DNA from: Begonia masoniana | Lineage: Eukaryota; Streptophyta; Magnoliopsida; Cucurbitales; Begoniaceae | Assembly (NCBI GenBank): GCA_022432975.1 | Contig: CM039509.1 | Location: 21,111,432-21,175,431, forward strand | Direction of reading: 5' to 3' | Length of the DNA: 64,000 bases | Shown: piece by piece, positions 56,934-64,000 of the stretch | How positions within the stretch are numbered: the first letter of the stretch is position 1 | Layout of the letters: each line of letters opens with the position of its first letter | Made by a program: the position numbers and the translations under genes | The notes under the pieces: generated by a model | Told to the model about the DNA's origin: nothing | Databases searched by the model: none | Seen by the model: the letters and a program-made list of their open reading frames with translations, nothing else

Positions 56934-58296
56934 CGTCAATGAAAACAACAACAAACTTGTCTAGGTAATCCTTGAAGACGCGATTCATCAAATCCATAAA
57001 CGCTGCAGGGACATTTCTAAGTCCAAAAGACATTACAAGAAATTCATAGTGCCCATACTTCGTTCGAAACGCCGTCTTTTGAACATATTCCCTTCGAACC
57101 CTCAACTGGTAATAACTCGAGCGTAGGTCAATCCTCAAAAACACTGGGGCACCTTGCAGTTGGTAAGTCATCTATTCTGGGCAACGAATGTTTATTCTTC
57201 ACTGTCAACTTGTTCAACTCTCTGTAGTCTATACACATTCTGAGAGTTCCATCCTTCTTCTTGATAAATAGAACTGGCGCACCCGATGGAGAAAAGTTAG
57301 GTCGGATGAATCCTTATCCAACAATTCCACTAGTTGAGCCTTCAACTCTTTCAGTTCAGCAGGTGTAAGTCTGTACGGATTCTTCGATACCAGCCCAGAG
57401 CCTGGATAGACATCAATCGTAAACTTGATCTCCCTGTCCGGCGGTAATCTTGGAAGATCGTCGAGGAAGATCTCAAAGAATTCTCTAATTACTGGAAGGT
57501 CTCCTTGTTTTACCCCGTTGAGCACTGAGTATCGAAACTGTGGCCAGATAAACCGAGCATTCACCTCTAAACTGCTCTTGGACCTTCATAGAATAGGAAT
57601 TAGGTAGCCCACTCATCCTATTCATTGCTTGATAAGCAAACTCCTTTTTATCCGGGGGCCGAAAAGTTACTAACCGGATCGGCAGTCGATGGTGGCGAAA
57701 TGGCATGACAACCAGTCCATCCCCAAAATAAGATCGTACTGCTCTATGCCCATAACTATCAGCCGGGCATAAACGGTGTTATTCCCCACCGAGACGACAT
57801 TGCCCTGGAAAATATGATCAAACTGCATATACGCTCCTGAAGGCAGCATTACTCTATACTCATACTCTGCTAATTCAGGCACCAACTTCAATCTAGTTAC
57901 GCATGCAGTGGAATAAACGAGTGCGTAGCCCCTGTGTCTATCAATGAAAACACCGCTATACCAGTGACCAAGTTAGTACCTGCTATAACAGAAGGCTGAG
58001 CCTCGTCATCGACGTCACCAGGCTCGATAAAAGCAAAGATCCTCGGCATAACTCTTCTCTGATCTCTGCCTGGCTGGTCTCTATTTGCTTTTGGACAATC
58101 TCTGACATGGTGGCCAACCTCCCCACACCGATAGCACTTATTCGTGCCAAATCTGCAATCGCTACTGTGTTCTTTCCGGCACTTAGGGCATAACGGATTT
58201 TGAGTAGCCCCTTGTACCTGCTTTCCCTTACTCTGGTCATTGCCTCCTTCGTATGGCCTTTTTACATATCTCTATTGTTGTGGTTGTTGCCACCTT
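56934..58296 (-). pseudogene. Copy of element C pol, 5' half
   Basis: Corresponds to 44868-46231: RT palm up to FIDDI, RT start, protease, and gag knuckles. It is nearly identical, including the same frameshift between RT pieces. An extra pair of single-base losses near 57523-57540 shifts the protease-RT linker frame. It has no independent evidence of function. If the 12-kb duplication is an artefact, this is the same locus read twice. Confidence 0.85.
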
Positions 58297-59401
58297 TGTA
58301 ACGACCCCGGATGGGATCGCCACGTAAACATGACAATCGTAATCATTTACTTATTAATTTCTACACCCTGTTCTTTATTAGTATTTCTTTTTTTTTTCTT
58401 AAAACTTAGAACTTGAACTTGACTCCTTCATGTTTCTAATAACTCATTCGTCGACAGAATGTAACGACCCCGTTTCCCAGTAAGATATTGTCCGCTCTGG
58501 GGATTGGGCCGTAGTCCAATATCCTCCCCTCACGGCTTTGTTTGGCGAGAACTTCCCGGAAGGTCACCCAACCTGGAATTGCTCTCGCCGAAGCACTTTT
58601 AACTTCGGAGTTCTTATAGGATCCGTTGTCAATTGTGCTCCAAAACGCGTCTTGCTATGTTGGGAGGGTCTCTTTACATATGTTTCATTTCCACATACTT
58701 CCACAAGCGATGTGGGATTGTGACGACCCCCTCTTTAAGACCTGTCACCTTCCGGTTCCCCCGCGCGGACGTACCGCCATCCGGGTTCCGGTTCGTGCAG
58801 CCATCGTACACATACGTACTCATCCGGGTCATCACACAGAATCAGTCGATTAAGCTCGATTGTCAGTTCCAAAACATAATCGGATAGGGAAGAAATGCCC
58901 TCAAATCACTTAACACAATTCTACTCTGGTTTGCATGGATTTCCATGCATCGGCTGGCAGGGTGTGCCCCATCCGATTTGTCACGTGTACTCTGCGTGAC
59001 TCACTTATCATCGCCTAATAGAAAATATCTTCCGGTGGGCACGTGGGTTTCACATGTTCAATTAAAACATCGCCCAGTAGTGGACATCCACCGGTGAACA
59101 CGAGTCAAACACGTGACTCTTTAAAATCTCACTAGATAAGAAACATCATCCGGTGAGCACGTGCATCGCGCATGACTTATCAAATCACACTCGGTCACTA
59201 AACGACAAACATCGTCTACATCATCCGGTGAATAACTACACTTCCTCCACCGGTCACTAGACGGCAAACCATACTTTCATCATCCGGCGAAGAAATACTT
59301 TACATCATCCGGTCACTAGACGACAAACCATACTTTCATCATCCGGTCACTAGAAGACAAACCATACTTTCATCATCCGGTAACTAAACACCCTACATCT
59401 G
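58297..59401. repeat. Copy of LTR-like fragment D
   Basis: Corresponds to 46232-47328 and starts with the cleaner form TGTAACGACCCCGG. The Cassandra solo LTR is at 58460-58836. Confidence 0.7.
58460..58836 (-). mobile_element. Copy of the Cassandra solo LTR
   Basis: 377 bp, flanked by CAGAA at 58455-58459 and 58837-58841; corresponds to 46389-46763. Confidence 0.9.
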
Positions 59402-60364
59402 TGTAATATCCGGCTTGTACGGACTTTTTGGATATATTATATTATATTATTATTTCATTATTTAATGGCACTTTTCGTAAATATGTCAAATCAATCAGTT
59501 TCGCAAACGGAAAGCGTCATTATGATCCTAACGATTAATAGGAATTTTAAGGAATTTATGGGAATTTTCGGAATAGTGACGCTATATTCCGAGTAAATAC
59601 ACCTTTCGTAATGTAAAAGACGTTCTCGTAAAAATGGTAAACGAGGTCCAAATTGCGAACGGACAGTTTTAATAAATCCCTGGCAATGAATAGAAGTTAT
59701 TGGCAAAATATGGCACTTTCGAGAATCCGAATAGTTGGACGATTAACGAAACGAAGGACGAAACTAATAGAGTTAAGTACTAAGGGCAAAATAGTAATTT
59801 GCAAACTAAATTTTATAAAAATAACAATCACCTCCCTATTCCCTCACTTCTCTTCTTCTCTCTGGAAATCACAATCGCCAGAGGCGATTTCTTCACCCCT
59901 CAGCCGACGACTTCCAACGATCCGACCTCCGTCCGACCTCCGTTCGTTCTGATTCCTTCACGATTTCTTCCTCTCTCGCTACTCTCGGTATGTAGCTTCA
60001 ATCTCTGAGCGTTTGTTTCGAGTTTTAGTTCGATTTAGGGTTAGGGTTTAAATTAGGTTTTCCGTTAAAAACGTGATTTAGGCTTCGTAATTAATCGGTT
60101 AGCTATAATTACCTATATATTGAACGTATTGAACGTATTGGACGAAGAAAAGTCGAATTGCGAAAAAGTTATAAATTGGTAAAATTTCGGGTTTTAGGGA
60201 AAAACTCGTTATTTGAGAATTTGGATAATCGAGCTTTAATTAACGTTCGAAATGCTCTAATTAGCTAAGTGGAGAATTTAGGAGAGTTCGCTAGTTAAGG
60301 ATTTGTAATTTGGACGTTTATAGTTTAAATCGGTTCTAACTATGAATATCGTGTTTCCTCACAG

Positions 60365-60409
60365 ACACACGACTCCCGTGGACGAAGCTAGTGATTCAGT
60401 GCGCTCCAG
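60365..60409 (+). other. Putative 45-nt LTR mini-exon of A2
   Basis: Preceded by TTTCCTCACAG and followed by GTAAGT; the core is CCCGTGGACGAAGCTAG. Same length and core as in A1, but different in the second half. Confidence 0.5.
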
Positions 60410-61589
60410 GTAAGTTTTTCGTGACTTACTTTGACCCAAAGGTCTGCACCATACTCTGTCGTCGTCTCGAGAATACTCGAGGAATCGTTTGTCATACGTT
60501 GTTTCGGTTGGGTAGTTAGGTTAGTTGTTTATAGGTTCTGTTTATAGGTTCTGCTTTATTGTCTTGAATGTATGCACGTTGTTTGTTTACTTTCTACTTA
60601 TATGAACTGTTCATGCATCACGGATTTCAAATGTCATGAAAATGAACTTCTGCACATGTTTTAAGAAAAGTAACGAACCTCTGTAAGTAATCTGAAATCT
60701 GTAATCTGTTTCTGGTTACGCGAGATGGGGCTCAGGCATGGCTGTAGGTTTTGTGAGCATGTACCCCCCCCCCCCCCATCTAAGTGGAAAGTGGTAGTTC
60801 GACCGCGGAATGTATCCTTTCCATTTAGTGGGCTGAGATCTCGGTGACAATTCTGTCTGTGACGTAATGTATCTGTAAATGTATCTGTAAATGAATCTGT
60901 AAAGGCATGGTAAATGAATCTGAATTGGTAATCTGAACGTTTTCTGAATGGCATACGCACGCATGCATGCATCTGCATTTACGTAGCTTACTGAGATTTC
61001 AATATCTCATATGTGTCTGTATGGTGTAGGTAATCTCTTAGGCGATATTGAACCAGGTGAGGACGACGTTCCTCCTCCTGACGAGGGATGCAGTGATGGA
61101 TGATGGCTGTGGGATGTGCGCTGGGGCAGTCGAGGCGCGATATGACCCGTGGGGATGTATGTCTGGACTCTGGGTTTATTTTGGGATGTTTTGAGTTGAT
61201 AATTGTATAGTATATTTAGGGTGTTTGGATCTGGATAGGAATTTGATAACGTTTTGGTAAGTGTACGTAAAATGTTTTGGTTTAAACTGTTTGCTGAATG
61301 TTTTGAAAACGTTTAATTGGTTTTAGGTTGATACGGTTATGTTTGATGTTTAGATACATCCACGCAGTTGGACTTCGTAAGTCTGCTGTAAGTCGGTTGA
61401 GTTAACGCATAAGTTGATTTGGTTTAAAGATGAAAAAATGGTAGAAATGTGAAATTGGTGTAGGAAAAATGGAGGTTGTTGGTCTCTGGAATCGGATTCC
61501 AGAGACTTGAAGAATTTACTTTGCTCTCTGGAGAATTCCAGAGAGCAAGTGAAGTGATCCGCTCTCTGGAGAATTCCAGAGAGCAGGTG

Positions 61590-61800
61590 CTTGGTCGCTG
61601 CACAGAGTGTGCAGCGATCGATCTCTGCTGCAGCGCAGAGATCGATCGCTGCGTGCTGCAGCATGATCGCTGCACTAAGTGCAGCGATCGGTCTCTGCTC
61701 TGCAGCAGAGATCGATCGCTGCTGGCTATTTTAGCTGCAGCGATCGATCTCTGCTGCAGCGCAGAGATCGATGGCTGCCTCAGTGCAGCGATCGCTGCTG
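61590..61800. repeat. GATCGATC palindrome array in the A2 LTR
   Basis: Nested self-complementary words: GTGCAGCGATCGATCTCTGC, GCAGAGATCGATCGCTGC and similar, repeated about four times. Just upstream (61490-61585) are CTCTCTGGAGAATTCCAGAG palindromes. Confidence 0.85.
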
Positions 61801-62058
61801 CTTTGCGAGGGTAGAATTCCGATTCTGCCCTCCCTTCTTTTATTGTTATTAAAAGTTTTTAATTAAATGTTTTTAAGTTTTATTTAAATAGTTTTAGTTT
61901 ATGTTTTAAATGATTTACCAAACGAACTTCGATTTCGATTCCGGTTTCGGTTTCGATTTCAATTCTGGTTAACGTCAAGTTTTAAAGTTTATAAAATGTA
62001 AAGAAGAAAAAAAAATAATATGAGAAATACGGGTACAGTTTTAGGGGTGTTACAGTTA

Positions 62059-62070
62059 TGGTATCAAAGC
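62059..62070 (+). other. Primer-binding site of element A2
   Basis: TGGTATCAAAGC has one mismatch to the initiator-Met site and lies four bases after the LTR. Confidence 0.85.
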
Positions 62071-62141
62071 CCCCGGGTTTTAAAACCGATTCTGTAGACT
62101 GCTCGACTGCACAGCCACTACGCGGACATCCTTCATCAACT

Positions 62142-62206
62142 GTAAGTCTGTTTTATAGCTTTGTTTGATTTTATTCCTTAGAGACTATTTGTTTTAAATT
62201 TTATAG
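62142..62206 (+). other. Putative leader intron of A2 (65 nt)
   Basis: CATCAACT is followed by GTAAGT, and AATTTTATAG precedes GAGTTTTATACACTATG. Same length and ends as in A1 (34434-34498). Confidence 0.4.
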
Positions 62207-62220
62207 GAGTTTTATACACT

Positions 62221-64000
62221 ATGACTCGAGGAAGGGATCCTAGAGACGACGCGATGGATCGTCTTACAGACTTGATAGACCGCCAGTCCCAGCATATGGA
62301 CCGGCAAGCGCAGCAAATTACAGATTTAGTAAATCGGGAGACCCAGCGAGAGACCCAGAGAGCCCAGGATTTAGTGGTTCCTAGCAATCAGGGTATGCAG
62401 AAGTTCCAGAGTCTACGACCTCCTGTATTTGAGGGCCAGTCATCGGATCCGACACGTGCCGAGGAGTGGATCCGAGTTATGGAGGATATGTTGACTTATG
62501 CCGAGGTAGGGAACGGGAACAAGGTGGCTTATGCTACCTTTCACTTGGCTATGGATGCCCGTTTCTGGTGGGATTCGATCAAAGTAACGACAGACGTATC
62601 AGTTATGACTTGGGAGCGGTTCAAGTTTTTATTCTTCGACAAGTATTTCAGCCGTACTGCGAGAGTGGCCAAGAGGAACGAGTTTATGCAGCTGAGAAAG
62701 ACGGGTTCAGTTGCTGACTATATTCGGAGGTTTGAGGCTTTATCGCGATTTGCACCGCGCCTTATCAGCGATAACGATGAGAAAGTGCACCAGTTTATGG
62801 AGGGACTTAATCCGGAGTTACGGATGCACGTTGTGGTCTCAGGTATTATCGACGTACCCTTTTCTGACATCACAGCTAGGGCTCTGGATATCGAGGCTGC
62901 CAGGGCCACTTGTATTAGACCGAGGGAGCCAGCGAAGGGCTTCTTTCGGGAGATTCATCCTCAGTCGCAGAACCGAGGATTTCAGCCTAGAGCACAGCCG
63001 CCCCAGCCACAGCCGAGGGGTGTGAAGAGACCTCTAGAGGGAGGTAACGATCGGGGCAAGGGGAAACAAATTCAGGGAGCTTCTCAGATGCCATGGTGCC
63101 CCTTTTGTCAGAAGGAGCACAGTGGAGAGTGTCGAGTTGGCTCTAATAAGTGCTACAGATGTGGTGGAGTCGGCCATTTTGTTAGAGATTGTCCACACCC
63201 GGGCCGAGATCAGCTAGGTGGAGATCAGCGGAGAGTTACGCCAAGGGTCTTCGCACTTATTGAGCCGTGCAGTGTTGATGACGAGGATCAGCCTGCCGTG
63301 ATTGCAGGTACTATTTTGCTTATGGGCGCTACTGTTTTTACTTTGATGGATACCGGAGCTACGCACTCCTTCGTATCGACAGCATGCATGACTAGATTGG
63401 GGCTAAAGTCTGAGTTAGCTGGGGTTGAGTATAGTGTGATGCTGCCTTCGGGAGAGCATATGTGTTCAGATCGTATTCTCCTGGGCAATATCGTCTCGGT
63501 GGGGAGTACTACCCTTTATGCTCGGTTGATAGTTATGAGCATAGAGCGGTATGATCTTATTTTGGGGATGGACTGGCTGGCACAGCACTTCGCCACCATC
63601 GATTGTCGCTCCGGGATTGTGACCTTCCGACCCCCGGACAGAGCCCAGTTTTCTTATCAGGCGATGAGCCGATCTAGCGGATCGCCTATCTCTTATTCTA
63701 TGGAGGTCAGAGAGCAGTTCAAAGGTGCGTGCTCTATTTATTTGGCCTCAGTTTTCGATATTCAGTTCCTCAGCGGATTACAGCCGAGCGACATTCCTAT
63801 TGTCAGAGAGTTCTCTGGTATATTTCTTGACGATCTTCCCGGATTACCGCCTGACCGGGAGATTGAGTTCACTATAGATGTCTATCCGAACGCCGCGCCA
63901 ACGTTTAAAAACCCGTATCGGTTGGCACCAGCTGAGTTGAGAGAGTTGAGGACTCAGCTTGATGAGCTATTAGAGAAGGGTTTCATTCGACCCAGCGTTT
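62221..64000 (+). CDS. Gag-protease-RT polyprotein of A2, open to the window end
   Basis: From ATG 62221 I read 593 codons without a stop to the window edge; the rest lies outside. Residues 1-60 are the charged N-terminus (MTRGRDPRDDAMDRLTDL). About 65-235 are the retrotransposon gag domain (FWWDS, YFSR, YIRRFEALSRFAP). A Pro/Gln-rich linker follows. Knuckle-like C293-C296-H300-C304 and true CCHC knuckle C311-C314-H319-C324 come next. Protease has catalytic D377-T378-G379 and LILGMDWL near 447. From about 541 the RT lead-in begins ([25 protein letters not shown]). Gag and Pol share one frame, as in many chromoviruses. Unlike A1 there is no lesion, so A2 may be a recent, possibly competent copy. 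Confidence 0.9.
   Translation, partial: MTRGRDPRDDAMDRLTDLIDRQSQHMDRQAQQITDLVNRETQRETQRAQDLVVPSNQGMQKFQSLRPPVFEGQSSDPTRAEEWIRVMEDMLTYAEVGNGNKVAYATFHLAMDARFWWDSIKVTTDVSVMTWERFKFLFFDKYFSRTARVAKRNEFMQLRKTGSVADYIRRFEALSRFAPRLISDNDEKVHQFMEGLNPELRMHVVVSGIIDVPFSDITARALDIEAARATCIRPREPAKGFFREIHPQSQNRGFQPRAQPPQPQPRGVKRPLEGGNDRGKGKQIQGASQMPWCPFCQKEHSGECRVGSNKCYRCGGVGHFVRDCPHPGRDQLGGDQRRVTPRVFALIEPCSVDDEDQPAVIAGTILLMGATVFTLMDTGATHSFVSTACMTRLGLKSELAGVEYSVMLPSGEHMCSDRILLGNIVSVGSTTLYARLIVMSIERYDLILGMDWLAQHFATIDCRSGIVTFRPPDRAQFSYQAMSRSSGSPISYSMEVREQFKGACSIYLASVFDIQFLSGLQPSDIPIVREFSGIFLDDLPGLPPDREIEFTIDVYPNAAPTFKNPYRLAPAELRELRTQLDELLEKGFIRPSV

Larger units (their letters stand above)
49491..61507. repeat. Second copy of a 12-kb unit (37488-49488)
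   Basis: This interval repeats A1 integrase to A2 LTR in the same order and orientation. From 49491 to about 54600 it is full of small indels relative to the first copy; from about 55200 on it is nearly identical. Sub-features below are given as copies. Confidence 0.9.
59402..62054 (+). repeat. 5' LTR of gypsy element A2
   Basis: It runs from TGTAATATCCGGCTTG to AGGGGTGTTACA (2653 bp), inserted in fragment D. It shows the A-type order: GCGAACGGACAG; donor-like CTCG|GTATGT near 59988; mini-exon block 60365-60409; GGTTACGCGAGATGGGG and a C-run near 60764; TGGTGTAGGTAATCTC block near 61022; GATCGATC palindromes 61590-61800. The primer-binding site follows. Confidence 0.9.

Overview
The window is repeat-dense nuclear DNA of a flowering plant, most likely a eudicot; I cannot name the species. 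I found no host protein-coding gene, tRNA gene or ordinary rRNA gene. Nearly all of it is nested LTR retrotransposons: Ty3/gypsy chromovirus-like elements with an integrase C-terminal chromodomain (most like the Tekay/Del group), non-autonomous derivatives of them, a Sirevirus-like Ty1/copia element with an env-like ORF, Cassandra-type elements carrying 5S rRNA-derived sequence, and tRNA-derived SINE-like copies. This looks like gene-poor, pericentromere-like DNA.

Layout. 1-10807: minus-strand elements (a C-type LTR end; a B-family LTR at 2812-5629; non-coding interiors with gag zinc-knuckle remnants; an A-type LTR at 8468-10807). 10808-11303: Cassandra copy 1. 11304-15704: unassigned DNA split by a solo LTR (12953-14680) with a near-perfect target duplication, ending in the 5' LTR of element E. 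15709-18466: decayed E gag-pol. 18467-19150: SINE-like copies forming a long palindrome. 19158-19523: Cassandra copy 2, cut by element C.

19524-47328 is one nest. Gypsy element C (minus) is split inside its RT gene at 24300/44863 by a Sirevirus-like element (target duplication GATGT). That element is split in gag by non-autonomous element B (25855) and in env by gypsy element A1 (ending 41356). B and A1 are fused at 33958/33959, apparently with loss of the Sirevirus gag-pol between them. Further right, C is cut by LTR-like fragment D, which carries a Cassandra solo LTR (46389-46763, target duplication CAGAA) and was entered by gypsy element A2.

About 12 kb (37488-49488) is repeated head-to-tail at 49491-61507. 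A dense cloud of small indels is centred on the join, so an assembly error is a strong possibility. After it, element A2 begins (5' LTR 59402-62054). Its gag-protease-RT frame is open from 62221 to the window edge and is the only apparently intact coding sequence here.

The most interesting signal is in the LTRs. In five otherwise diverged LTRs on both strands a block of exactly 45 nt sits between an AG acceptor-like site and a GTAAGT donor, with a shared TGGACG core; the two B LTRs carry a 57-nt version. A second short intron-like interval (65 nt in both A1 and A2) lies between the primer-binding site and the gag start. Together they suggest that these elements splice a long LTR-derived leader.
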